DNA from: Taeniopygia guttata
Taxonomy: Eukaryota > Chordata > Aves > Passeriformes > Estrildidae
Direction: 5' to 3'
DNA: 64,000 nt
NCBI RefSeq assembly: GCF_048771995.1
Contig: NC_133030.1
Coordinates: 62,879,501-62,943,500 of the forward strand
Shown here one piece after another: positions 1-12,600 of this stretch (position 1 is the stretch's first letter; the number at the start of each line of letters is the position of its first letter). The notes beneath the pieces were generated by a model. The model was not told where the DNA came from and did no database searches. It saw nothing but the letters and a program-made list of their open reading frames with translations. Both the position numbers and the translations under genes were made by a program.

Positions 1-960
1 TGACCCTGCCACGACTCCGCTCTTCCTCCACTGCTGAGCCTGAATTATGAAATAGGACTTGGAGGAGTTCAGACATACCTGGTGCCTCAGGGGATTAGGA
101 TTTAGCAGATCCTGCCTGCCTTGTGCTTTGCCCAGCAGTTGGAGCATCCCTCCCTCCCAGATCTTAAGCAGCAGAGAAATTAATTTTACCTCTGAAGGCT
201 GGGCTGTGGGATGAGGGTGCTCCTGCTCTAAACCCCCTTTTGTCTGCGCTGCAGGGCTTTGATGCCTGGCCCAGGGAAGGGGAGCCCCCCCTTCCTCCCC
301 ATCTGAGGGCAGAGCAGGATTTTGAAATGACTTATCTGGTGCAGAAAGGCAGAAAATCAAGTGTAAATCTCCAGCCATGGAGAGGTTTCACTGCTGGGAT
401 GGATGGGGGCAGTGAGAGAGGGAATTGATGGTTCCTGTCCACGGCGCTTAAATCAGGGAGGTCTCGTGAAATGCAGATTTAGGGGGGGTTGATTCATTTC
501 AGGGGGTACTTGGAGGGCCACAAAGCCTCTGGGCAGTGGGCAGGAAGGTGAGAGGCTTCTCCTCTCAGCCTCCTCCTCTTGCCCCCAGGCTGGGGGCAGT
601 GCAGGGGGGCAGATCAGACCCCAGTGGCTAATTAGGCACCAGCTCTGGAGTGGGTTTCACTGAGCCCACGCTTTGCCAAGGGCTGTAGGAAATAGGGAGG
701 GCTCAACATATTTATTTTTCTCTTTGTCCTTCTTTCCTGGTGATTTGTCAGCCACACCATAGTGAGGGTCTGAGCAGCAGCATCTCACCCTGCTCTTGGT
801 GGGAGGAGTGGGTAGCAGGGCCTCCCCTGCTCTGTTCAGGGGGATATTTGGCATTTTTGGGGATAAACAGCACACAGGGCTGGCTCATGGGCATCTGCTC
901 CAGTGAGAGGTTTGATTTTGGCACCTCCTTGGAGCTCCTCTGAAAGGACAAGGGGCTTGA

Positions 961-1020
961 GCAGCTCTAAGGTTGGTCTTGATGACCTTGGAGGTCTTTT
1001 CCACCCTTAATGATTCTCTA
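961..1020 (+). mobile_element. CR1 LINE 3'-tail fragment
   Basis: It reads as the end of an avian CR1: GGTTGGTCTTGATGACCTTG, then GAGGTCTTTTCCACCCTTAA, then TGATTCT. Confidence 0.75.
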
Positions 1021-1692
1021 ACCCTTCCTCCTCAGTGTTGGCTGGGAGTGAGAAGCTGTTCAGCTCAGCAGTGAATTTCCTGCACTCAGGAACCATGGAT
1101 GGCTGCTTTTTAGTTCTGTGTGTGCTCAGTATTCCCTAAATATTGGGAATGGTGGGAACATCAAAGGCACCAGGTGCTCTGCTGGGGTTTGGGTTGGGAA
1201 AGCAGGAGATGGAGAGGCTTAGAGGATGCTGCAGGTGTGGGAGGTGTCTGTGTCCTCCTGGTTGAGAGGTGATGGGGCTGGAAAGGAGATGGATTTGTGC
1301 TTCCAGGGATGGGACTGCAGGATGTGATAAGGGAAGAGCTGGAACCCAGTGCTAACAAAAGCACCCTGGCTCTGGAAATGGGATTTTGGGGTGCCTGAGC
1401 TGGGATCCCCTCAGCAGCTGGGCTCAGGCGCAGCTGGTTTGGAAGTTGGAGCAAACTTTGTTCTCCTCAAGCTGTGGAGGGTCACTTTTCCCTCCTGGGG
1501 ATGTTCTTGAGCTGCACAGTTTTTTAATTACAAGAGGCAAACAAGCTCACCCGTGGTGCTCAGAGCACAGAGAGGAGAGGAATCAGCTGCCAGCCTGCAA
1601 ATGCTGAAAGCACAGAAGTGGGGAGATGCTCCTGGTGTCCCCTTTGCTGTGCTTGCAGGGGGCACTTGTGATGGCACTTGTGTTTCTGAGAG

Positions 1693-1775
1693 CCACAGAG
1701 CAGCTTGGCTTGGAAAGGACATTGAAAATCATCTCATTCCAGTGCAGGAACACTTCCACTAAACCACTGAATTTC
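1693..1775 (-). mobile_element. Diverged CR1 fragment (possible)
   Basis: GGCTTGGAAAGGACATTGAA and ATCTCATTCCAGTGCAGGAA, then ACACTTCCACTA, resemble the inverted CR1 tail but are more eroded than the other copies. Confidence 0.5.
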
Positions 1776-3522
1776 CAGCTGCAGCAGTGGGGAAACACAG
1801 TCAGCATGGCAGGGATGGAAACAGGATTCTTCAGGGAATCCAGAAGGAAATTCAGCTGTAGCTTCACTATTGCTTAATTCCAGCTTCTTCCCCCTCCTCC
1901 ATCTCTCCAAAGACAGACGGAGGTACGGCTCTGTCTTAGGAATAATAAAAATGATTTCTGAAGAAAAACAAAGCCCCCAGCCCTCTCTTGTGTGGGAGGG
2001 AGAAAATAACAGGGTGAATGAGTAGCCACGAATATTAGCATTTCAGAGAGAGCTGCTGGATGGAGATTGTTCACCACCGGGCGGGCTTTAATAGGAGTGA
2101 TAAGGTTTGCTTTTGTTCTGGGGCTCTTCCTTAATCAGCCTGGCTCCTCCTGATTTTTCTATCGGTGCACTCCATCGCCCAACTTTCATGTGCTGAGTCC
2201 CAGCTGCAGCAAATCTTGTTAAAATGGCCTTGTTCAAACACGGGCGCCGGGTTTGTTCCCTAGAGCTGCGCCGAGGCTGGATGGAGAGCGGGGCTGCAGG
2301 AATCAAAGCACTCCTCAGCCTGTGTATTTTATAATTCATTGCATAGCTAAGTTGTGGAATTTTTTTTTTTTTTTTCCCCTCTAACAAGCTTGAAGCCTTT
2401 TCTTCCATATCTAAAGGAATATTATCCGAGGAGGCATTTGGGTGAGGGGGTTTGGAGACCCGCTGCTTTCTGTGTTTCCTTTGTCAGTGGTGGAACAGCT
2501 TCCCTGTGCCTTATTAGTATTGCACTCTTGCATTTCTTTTATATCAGAGCCCTCTGCAAATAAAATTTTCAAAAGCTGCTGCTCTCGCCACCGCGAGTGG
2601 CGGAAAATAAAAGATGATGGAGTCCTGGGGGGTTTCAGCAGTCAGGTTAGCAAACAGTGAAACAAAGCGTGGCACGGAGCCTTCCCCTAATTGAATCCCT
2701 GGTTAATTTGGTCCTGGTTTAATTTGCCCCCTGCTCCAGACGTCGGAGGATTCTCACTGAAAACAGCCCAAAACGTGCTGATTTATTTTTTTTTTGTTTT
2801 GATCCTCGCCTGCCAGTGCTCCCGGATAATTCAGTCCCCAAAGGCAGGAGCTGGCTGGGGGAAGCTGGAGCCGGGGAATGTGGAGCCCCTGTAATTAGAT
2901 GATGACTCCAAAGGGTTATTTAGATCTTGCAGTTGGCTTTGGCTGCTCAGCACAGGCTGGGACCTGCCCCACCATCAGCTGCTCCTGTCGGCCTCCAGAG
3001 ACTCCAAACTTGCCCAGTTTTTTTCTGCTCTGCCGCTCGTTTGGGCATTTTTAATGGAGCTGAAATTCAAACCCACAGAAAGCAGCGGCGGCCGCCCAGG
3101 TGTCTGCAGGATCTGGAGACTTGAGCTGCCTCAGTGCAACTCTGTCCCTAATTAAACCTGCCTGGGGCTGCTAATGGAGATGAGTGCGAGGAGGAGAGGC
3201 CTGATGGACTTTCCATGCAAGGTGGAGGGGTTTTTTCCCCCCCCAGTCCTGTTAACTTGATCTGGGAATTGGGGAAGGGTGAGGAAGAGGAAGTTTCTAC
3301 TTTGTGGCAGCTTTTTTTGGCAGGGAGCAGCAGCAATTCTAACCATCAGACCCAAAGCCTGGGTGAGGGCAGTGGAGATCCAGACATGGAGCTGCCATTG
3401 GCATTTGCCCACCAGGAACGGTGGCGGCAAGTGGGTGCTCAAAATCCTGCTGAACGAACAAACCAGCCCAGAGGCAGCTCAGAAATCACTTTCCTGATGT
3501 GTTTTGTGCTTGGATTCCCCAG

Positions 3523-3686
3523 ATTCCTCCCCAGAAGCACAGCCCAAGTACATCAAAGGTGGCAAACGCTACGGGCGCCGTTCCCTGCCGGAGTTCCAGG
3601 AGTCGGTGGAGGACTTTGCCGAGGTGACGGTCATCGAGCCCCTGAGCGAGGAGGCACATCCTGCACACATTGCTGCCAGCCAGGAG
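3523..3686 (+). CDS. NIN: NIN exon w1 (first in window)
   Basis: The exon begins after ATTCCCCAG with a split codon (phase 1) and ends GAG|GTCAGC in phase 0. It encodes about 54 residues including SPEAQPKYIKGGKRYGRRS and LPEFQESVEDFAEVTVIEPL, which are strongly conserved in ninein. The phase-1 start shows that at least one coding exon lies upstream of the window. A second AG 11 nt further in (3532-3533) could act as an alternative acceptor but would change the frame. Confidence 0.95.
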
Positions 3687-6600
3687 GTCAGCAGGGAGGG
3701 CTGGGTGCTGGGCTGGCCTTGGCACCTCTGGGCATCACCTCTGGGCATCGTTGCTCCTCATATCCAGAGGGGTTGGGATGTGCTTGGAGCATTCCCAGTA
3801 AAGGCATCGGCTGCTCTCCTTGCCTGTCCTTAGGATGGGTGTTGGGGTGGCCTTGTCACCTGTGGATGTGGCTGCTGCCCACACCCAAAGGGGGTTGGGA
3901 TGTCCTAATGCCTGTAGTGGCCATTCTCCTTGGGAATCAGCCATGCCAGGCGTGGCTCCCTTGCTCCGTGTGCCGTGGGAAGCGGGGAAGGAGGGGGTGA
4001 TGTGCTCCTGGCACTGCTGGCTCCTGGCTGGAGTGTGGGCCAGCAATTAAGCAAGGGCTGAGCTGCCTCAGCTAACGAGGTGTGGGCTGGGAGCAGAAAG
4101 GAGCACGTCCACATCCATTAGTGCAGCTGCCAAAATCCGCCCGTGGCTCCAGCAGAAGGGATGGTGAACAGCAGAGCCCCACAGCCAGCAGCTGCTTTGG
4201 GACAGTGGCATCCAATTGCTCCAAAAAAATCCCCATTCCTGGTTTTGTGCTCCAGATTTGTGGCTCTCTTTCAATCCCAGAATCTCCTTTTGCTTCCCCA
4301 GACAGGAAAGCCAAAGGAGCCGAGTGGTTGGAATTGGTGCTGTGTGACAGCATTTCCCTGGAGCTGGGCTGCTTCCAGCCTGCCCTGCTGTGCCAAGTAT
4401 TGTTGATTCAGGAGCATTTTCCCAGTGGAAAAACTCCCTCCCCTGTCTCGTGGCTTCACTTGGAGCCTCTGCAGCTGCTGTTGTAGGGGGACACCCAACC
4501 CTGTGTGAGATAGCAAGGAAGGAGTTCCCAATTCCCGTGGTTTCAGTGTTATTCCTATGCAGCTGATCTTAAAAATGATAACAAAACCCCAGAGCAGCAC
4601 CTCAAAGCAAAGCTTTTCCACCACTCCCAGCTGCTTTTCCCTGCTCCTGGTGACCTTTGCTCACACCTCAGGGATGCTCATCCATCTCCTGGTGTTGGCC
4701 ACATGGGCTGCCCTGACCTTGGAATCGATGTTAATCCGCCCACACTCCCCAGGGAAGTGATGTCCTTGGTGGAAGAGGCTACTCTGATCTTACCCCTTGG
4801 TTTTGGCTGTCACAGAGGTGTAAAAGGGTAGTCCATTAACAAGGTCACTTAATTAACCCAGCTGTGCCGTGGGGGCTGGCTCAGTCTCCTGCTGGGAACG
4901 CTTGTTGCACCTTTTGGGCTGGTGGGATGGTTAATTCCTTTGCAAGTGGGGCAAAAAACAGGTTGAACTTGTGAAATCCCTACTTTTATCAGCATTGCTG
5001 TCTCCAAAGCAGATCCTCTTGGTATGCATGGAAATGACTTGCTGGAAGGTGTTGGGGGGTCCCAGGGGGGTGTTGGAGGCTCCTGGTGCATTAATTCCTT
5101 GGGATTTGGCCCAGGGAGCAGCTTTTGCCCTGTTCTCTGCTGTTGTGTGTACAAACACGCTGCTGGCGTTCTGCAAGCCTGTCCCTGGCCTGAGAACTGG
5201 GGCAGGATGGCTTAATTGGTGCTTGCTCCCAAGCAGTGCCAATTAAAAGGGCTCAGGCTGTGTCTGAGAGGTTTCCTTCCCTCCCTCCCTGCCCTGGTAA
5301 ACACGAGGGGAAAAGGCTGGAAGGCTGCCCAGGGAGGCTCCCTGACCTCCATCCCCAGGGGGTTTTTCAGGTGCTGTTGGATTAGGGAATGAGTAGCTGG
5401 ATTTGGCATTAACCCTGCTGTGAGTGGGGGGTGCTGGTGGCATCCTGAGGGTCCCTCTGTCCTTGTGGGTGCTGTCTGTGCTGACTTCCAAACCTCCCTG
5501 AGCATCCATCCACCACCTCCCCTCCCCAGCTGCTGGCTCTGCTGTGGGACAGGTCCCTCCTGCTTGCAGGTTCATGGAATCCCAGGATGGTTTGAGTTGG
5601 AAAGGACCCTAAAGCCCATCTCATTCCAACCTTCTACCATGGGCAGGGACAATTTCCACTAGTCCAGGTTGCTCCAAGCCCTGACTTTGAGGATTTTGAA
5701 TCTGCTGGCACATCCCAGTTCTGTCCCTTCAGTGCCACTTGCTCCCATGCTCTGTGTGTTTCTGAATTGTTTCCAGCACGTTCTGGCATTGAAGCAGAAC
5801 ATTCCAGGAGTTGAATCTCCTGCTTTTCTCTCAGGGTGAGACTCCCAAAGTGGGCCTGTCCTGGAAATCCAGGATTTGTGATTACCAGCTCAGGATAGTG
5901 CCTGCTCCCAGAAAAAGTGTTTTACTGCTGTGGCTGGTGCTTTGGAGCAAAGTGTGGGGATTTGACAGCTTTTTTTTGGAGGGTTTCTGCTCAGGCTGCT
6001 CAGCCCAGGGAGCTGCTGTGTGGATCTGGGAAGAACAAAATCCATCAGCAGCGGGGCTCGGGCTCACCTCGTGGCATGCGCTGCTGATCATCATGTTAAT
6101 TAGCAATATATTCCGGGGGAGAACAAAGGTCTGGCTGGCTGGAGCAGATGGCAGGGGGGGAGAGAGAGGTGGCTGCAGCCCCATCCCGGGCCCAGCACCC
6201 GGCCCAGGCTGCAGATGCTGTGCAGCATTCAGAGTTTGGAGCCATCTGCTCCCCGCACGCGCCCGGCCGGGATAACGCATTCCTGGCATCTGACCCGGGG
6301 CCAGCTGGAGCCCTGCCGGGGCTGGGGGACAATGAGTGCTGACATGGGGTGTCCCACCCGCCCCAGCCCCTCTTTGTCCCCTCCCAGAGGTGGCTGACCC
6401 CCAGCCCCAGCGCACAAAGGGACCCCGGAGGGAGGGGAGGCCACACCAGCGCCCCGGGGTCGTTTCAGGGGGTGCCAACCCAGAGCCCCCCGGCTTTGTT
6501 TGGCCTCTGTGGGTTGTTGGTTGTGGTTTTGTAGAATCCCAGAGTGGTTTGGGTTGGAAGGGGAGCTTAAAGCTCATCCCATCCCCTGCCACAGCAGGGA

Positions 6601-9600
6601 CACCTTCCAGCATCCCAGGCTGCTCCAAGCCCTGTCCAGCCTGGCTTTGAACACTTGCAGGGATGGGACAGCAGCAGCTTTGTGGTTTTGCTGGAGATGG
6701 TTGAATTGGGGCGGGTCTGGTGCTCAATTAATCTGATTCTGTGTAAAAGTGTACATGTTGCTTGTGCAGAAAGACTTGGACACGGAGGATCTGCCTTCTG
6801 AGCGTCGCTGCCAGGCTCCCCTCAGTGTCCCAGCTGTCCCCAGGATGAGGATGGGTGGCTGCAGGGTGACAGCTCTGGCACCCAAGCCAACCCTCTCTCT
6901 GTGCAGAGTTTTCTGCATTTTCAGATGGCAGTTTATCACAGAGTCCCAGAATGGTTTGGGTTGGAAGGAGCCTTAAAGCCCATCCAGTTCCACCCCCCTC
7001 CATGGGCAGGGACACCGTCCACCATCCCAGGCTGCTCCAAGCCCTGTCCAGCCTGGCCTTGGGCACTTCCAGGGATCCAGGGACAGCCACAGCTTCTCTG
7101 GGCACCCTGTGCCAGGGCTCTGCTATTCTCTTTGTAAAAAACTTCCAGGGATGGGATTTAATGATTTAAAATGGCACCTGTTGCCTCAGCTCCTGCTTTT
7201 TGTCCCTCATGGGGCACTGGGATGCTGAGGCAGCGAAGGGCCCTTGCCTGGTCCTGCAGCTGAAACGGGAACAGCAGCAGAGCTAAAAACAGTCCAGTGA
7301 CTTAATTCAGTTTCCATGGCAACGTTGTAGATTAATGGCTTTTAGCTGTAATCTGAATGAGAAGCCCTGAACTTTTCTGTGATGATTTAGAGCCTCTTTG
7401 TGTCCTGGGTGACTTTGACTCCAAATCCATCAGTCACGTGCAGGCAGAACTATCCACTTGTACCACTGCAGGAGCAACATCTGCCACTGCTAAACCAGAA
7501 GTTATAAATACCCTGGGCTGCTACAAGGGTGGCAGGGATGAGCCAACGTGTAGTACATGAGGAAATCACCTTAAATGTTGTACTTTTGCTCCTGGTGCTG
7601 CCTGAGCTGATGGGATGATGCCAGAGGGAGCAGGGTGGTTTAAGACCACCAGGGAGTGGGTGTTTTTCCCCTTTGTTAAGCTCAGTGAGAGGCTTGTTGA
7701 CAGCAAAGCTCTCTCCTGATACAGGGCTGCATTTAGTGCAGGAGGTTTGAATTTGGCTTGGCTGAGCGTGGGGGAAAATAAAGTGCTGGAAGAAAAGGAT
7801 AACCTCAGCCATCAATCCCTCAAAGAAAAGCAGCGTGGTTTGCTCAGAGGGCACACCTCTCCCTGGCTCCCCACACCCTGCCAGGCTCTGATCTGTCCCC
7901 TCTGCTGGCTCCTTGGTGGGCTTGGGGCATCTCCGTGGGCTCTCCGCACGTGCCAGGACAAGGCAGGATCAAAGAGCCCTGGATTGCCAGGGAGATGAAA
8001 GCCTGGCAGCGCTGTTGGAGCCCTGCAGCTCCTTGGATGCTGATCTTTCATTCAGGGGATGTCCTGCAAGCAATAACTGGGGAACCTTTTGTTTTCTCCC
8101 CAGCACTGGAAGACGCGCGGCAGCGAGGAGGAGTACGAGGCTGAGGGTAAGAGCAGAGAGCAGCACCTGGCTGTGCTTATTCTCACTGCAGCTTTCAAGA
8201 GGGATCAGAGCAGCACGTGGAGAGGGGCTCTGGGTGTGTGGAGCATCCAGCCTGGCTGGGGCAGAGCTCAGGGAGGTGCAGCTGGGGATGAAAGCTGAGG
8301 CAGGGTGCATTTTGTGCCATACCCCCTCTGCCCTCCTTGTCCTGCTGTGGGTCCCTGACCTCTGTCCTGGTCCCCACTCCTGCCCCGGGGGGCTCTGGCT
8401 GTAGTGGAGTGTGGTGGGCACTAGATGTCAGCAGGGACCAGTCATTAAATGTTCCTTAATTGTCACAGAATTATAAAATGGAATGGTTTGGAAGGGACCT
8501 TAAAGCAATTCCATCCCCTGCCATGGGCAGGGACACCTTCCACTATCCCAGGTTATCCAAGTCCTGCCCAACCAGGCCTTGGACACTTCCAGGGATGGGA
8601 AATTTCTCTGGACAACCTGTGCCAGTGTTTTACTATCTTCATCACCAAAATCTTCCTTTTAATTACATCTTTCTCTTCCATATTTCAGCTGCTCTCTAAC
8701 CCCATCCAAAGAGGCCACCTTTTTTCTCCTAAATCTGCTTTTCCAGCCCCAGGAGGTGGCCTTGCACCTCCCTTGATCCCATAGCAGCCCAGGCAAGGGA
8801 GGGGTCCCTTTCCCATCTGTTCCAGCAGCTGAGGAAGCTCTGCTGCTCTTCCCCTGCTGGCCATCAGACTCATCCACATTCCCAAAGATCCTCCTGGCCA
8901 CAATCCAGCTGCTGGTCAGTCTGCAGCTGGTCAGGCACTGGGAGTCCCCATCCCTGGAGGGATGAAAAGCTGTGTGCATGTGGCACCTGGGGACCTAATG
9001 ACCATTGAGTCTAACTGTTCCAGCTGGCCAGGGAACAGTTGGACTCGATGGTCTTGGAGGTTTTTTTCCCAACCTCAACAATTCCATGGTTCTGTGGACA
9101 CGAGGCTCCTTCCCCTGGTGGGGAAGAACCTTCTGCCAGAGCCTGATACTGCTGGGACCAGTGTCCACATCCTAAAATCCAGAGTGGGCTCAACCCAGAC
9201 AAATGATCCCTTGGGTTCTGCAGAGCAGCAGCAGGTCCCCTGTGGGGTGCAGAACCCCCAGATCTTCTGGTCCTGGCTGCAGCCACCGGAGCAATCTCCC
9301 CCATTCCAGGGCAGCTGCGCTTCTGGAACCCGGACGACCTGAACGCCTCCCCCGGCGCCTCCCCCAGCCCAGACTGGATCGAGGAGAAGCTTCAGGAGGT
9401 CTGTGAGCACCTGGGCATCACCAGGGATGGCCACCTGAACAGGAAGAAGCTGGTTTCCATCTGTGAGCAGTACGGGCTGCACGCGGCGGCCGGGGAGGTG
9501 AGCGACCACGGGGGGACCCGTCCCACCACTGCCCCTGGCTGGGCTTTAGTGTGGGCCCCCAAAATCCCTCCTGGGATTCACCACAAGCACAAGTGGCTGC

Positions 9601-12600
9601 TTGGAAAGGAGTTTCCAGCTCCAGCTGTTGGTTTTCCAGCGAGGTTTTTGGTCCCAAACCATCAGGCTGCTCTAGGAGAAGGCAGCTGCCAGCCTGAGCC
9701 GTGGTGTGCGTGTCTCCTCACGCAGCCACAGAGGGATGTGGAATGTAAAAGCATGGCTTGGATTCCAAGCATGTCTCCTTAATCCTAGGAACTTTCTAGC
9801 TAGACAGTAAATATAGGTAAAATATTCATAGGTGGTTACTTTTGACTTTGTGAAGGCCTGTGGGTGTTTCTGTCCTGCAGCAAGAGCCCACGAGAAAATG
9901 AAATCTTTAATGACAAAAAAAGGCTCTTGTCAAATTAGGATTTAGTTTTATTTAAAAAGTCAGATTTTTTGCATCTTAAGATAACATGGCTTGTATTAAT
10001 TTCCTCCATAAAACAAGTTCCTGAGCAGGTATTCCTTTGCAGCATTCCCAGTGAAATGTTTTCAGGGTTTTAAGGCAATGGAAAAGATAAACTGTAGACA
10101 AAGAAATAGTGAGGGACTAATCTGCACATCTCCAGTCCTACTTTCGAGAAAACAGCATGCCCTGAAGCATCAAACAGATTTATGATAACCTTGCAGTGTC
10201 TTAGGGTTTGTTTTTTTTTTTTGCCTGGTCACTTCAAGCTGCTCAGGGTTTGGCATCTGTCTCAGTACCTCAAGCTGAATTCCTGAGGTCACACTGTCTC
10301 AGGAGCAGAATGAAATGAGGTGTTTTTTTTTCCTGCTGCTTCATTGAACAGCAGCTCCAAAATGACCAGGAGCTTTTTTATAATGGTGTATTGTTCCTGC
10401 AGTTTTCCACATGGAGAATATGGAAATGTGTCAGGCTGATGTAGCAGGTAGCTCTTTGCTCTTTTTGGAGCCTTGGGAATAGGATGTTTGCTCTGTGCCA
10501 GATTTTTTTGGCCTTTTATGTGATTTCTGTCTCCTTGCAGGTGCTTGAAGAGGTGCTCCATAACCTGGGACAAGATGGGACCATGAGCATAGAGGACTTC
10601 TTTTATGGCCTGTTTAGAAATGGGAAATCTCTCACGCCTTCAGCATCTACTCCATACCGGCAGCTGAAACGACACCTCTCCATGCAGGTGAGAAAGTGAG
10701 AGGTGAATCCTGGGGTAAAAGGAGCAGGAGAATTCCTGAACAATTCCCACCCAGCCTGTCTCCTCCTCTTCCTCACTGTCTGTCCCTGCAGGGGCAGCTT
10801 GAGGCAGGAGGTGGTGGCAGTGAGCTGCTGCATACCCTGCTCCAAAATTTCAAATTCTTGCTCAGAAAAAGCTCTGTTGTAGGAGATAAAACAGAGAATA
10901 CCTTCATGGGAAAAGGGACATGGCCCCCTTCAAAGTTTTGGGGCTTGGAGAGGGCTCTGGCAACCTGTGGAGTGCAGTGTGTAAATGGTAGAGCCTTGTA
11001 GAATTCCAAGGTGGTTTGTTTTGGAAGGGACCTTAAAGCTCATTTCAGCCCCCCTGCCATGGGCAAGGGCACCTTCCACTATCCCAGGGTGCTCCAAGGT
11101 CTGTCCAGCCTGGCCTGGAGCACTTCCAGGATGGGGCATTCAGTATAAACTGGGTGCAGGGGGATGCACTGCCTGGGATAGGCTGGGAACATGCAGGTCC
11201 CACATCTCTACTCCAACTTTTAGCTTTTTTCTGAGAAAGTTTGAAATCTGCTCCCTGGCTTTGCCTGGAGGCTGAGGACTCTACCCAAACCACTCTACAA
11301 GTGCTCCCTGCAGCTGTTTTAGGAAAAGTGACATTCCAAACCCAAAAATGAACAGTGGAAAACCCTTCTGGAGCAATGAAAAACTGCTCCTCGTGGGATT
11401 TATTTTAAATCCCGAGCGCCTGCTTGTGCCCCGGTGAGGTCAGCTCCCGCCGGGTTTTGCTTGGCAGCGAGGAAAAACAGAGCTTAATCCTTAATCTCTG
11501 GAGCAGTGCTAGGGAAATTCTGCTGCTAAACCCCTGTGGGCACTGCCTTTGCCCTCATCCTCCTCATCCTCTCTCCCAGTCCTTCGACGAGAGCGGCAGA
11601 CGCACGACCACCCCCTCGGCCATGCCCAGCACCGTCGGCTTCTCCCTCTTCTCCAGCCTGGATGATGGCATGGGCTACGGCTGCGTGGAGGGGGTCCTGG
11701 ACTGCTGGCACCAGGAGGGCATAGAGAACAGCCAGGAGATCCTGAAGGTAACCCCCAGCTGCATCTCACCCTCAGTTATGTGCGTTTTTTTCTCCCTGTG
11801 TTGGACGCTGAGTTTTTGGTGGTTTTCTTTGTCTCTGGTTTCTCCCCTTTTAAAACTTCCCACAGAGAAGCTGTGGCTTGTCCATCCCTGGAAGTGTTCA
11901 AGGCCAAGTTGGACAGGGCTTGGAGCAGCCTGGACTAGTGGAAGGTGTCTCTGCACATGGCAGGGAGTGGAACTGGATGATCATTAAGATCTGTTCCAGC
12001 CCAAACCATTCTGTAATTCTATAAAAATTCCCAGTGCTAGTGACAAGAGTTCTGGGAAATTTCCAATCATTTCCTTTATGGTGCATCCCAGAGAACAAGC
12101 AGCTAATGATAAAAATACACTCTGATTTCCAGCACAGCTTGAAGAGGTCACCTATATTTGTTAGGAAGCAATTTAATTCCTTTTCCTCTCTAAATAGCTG
12201 CACCTACAAACCTCTCAGCACTGGGGTGACCTGAATTATTGCTTGTGCTGAGGTGGAGGACAGCACTTGAAACCCTGCCCAGTCCTCAGTGTTCCATTAG
12301 AGTAAAAGGGTGATGGGGATGAAATCAGGTACCTGAATAAATCCATCCCTGTCCATCTCGTTAGAAGCTGTGGGTGGGAGAAGATAATTTCATGTGACCA
12401 TCACTGGATTCCCAATAATTCCCAACAATAATGAGTGTGATTCTCCTGGCTTTTGAATATCCATGTGGGTAGAGAACAGCCAGGCTGGAGTAACCTCTGC
12501 CATGGCTCAGGATTTAAAACCCACCCATCACCTCGCACTGGTTGAGAAGGTGGCACCACCTTCACCAGATTTGTGTGTCCACCTTCACTTTGTTGCTTTC

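Larger units (their letters stand above)
1..3522 (+). other. NIN: NIN upstream intron, 3' part
   Basis: No exon is recognisable here. The expected preceding ninein residues (a DQFKEALILILSRTL-like string) are not found in any frame. The stretch is GC-rich with a CR1 tail fragment at 961-1020, a possible diverged CR1 piece near 1693, a 16-T run at 2358 and otherwise unique intron sequence. Confidence 0.7.
3687..8103 (+). other. NIN: NIN intron w1
   Basis: A 4.4-kb intron with three CR1 copies in minus orientation (5573, 6531, 6934). Two diverged direct repeats of roughly 120 bp lie just after the donor (about 3705 and 3833, each holding GGTTGGGATGT and a GGCCTTG-CACCT motif). A GC-rich block lies at 6150-6470. 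No coding exon is supported. Confidence 0.7.

Noticed and set aside
3215-4000. A 261-aa plus-strand frame overlapping NIN exon w1
   Set aside because: It is in a different frame from the conserved ninein exon and has no recognisable domain. It is an open frame in GC-rich intron.
5882-6727. A 281-aa minus-strand frame in NIN intron w1
   Set aside because: Pro/Ala/Gly-rich, includes inverted CR1 sequence and has no splice or homology support.
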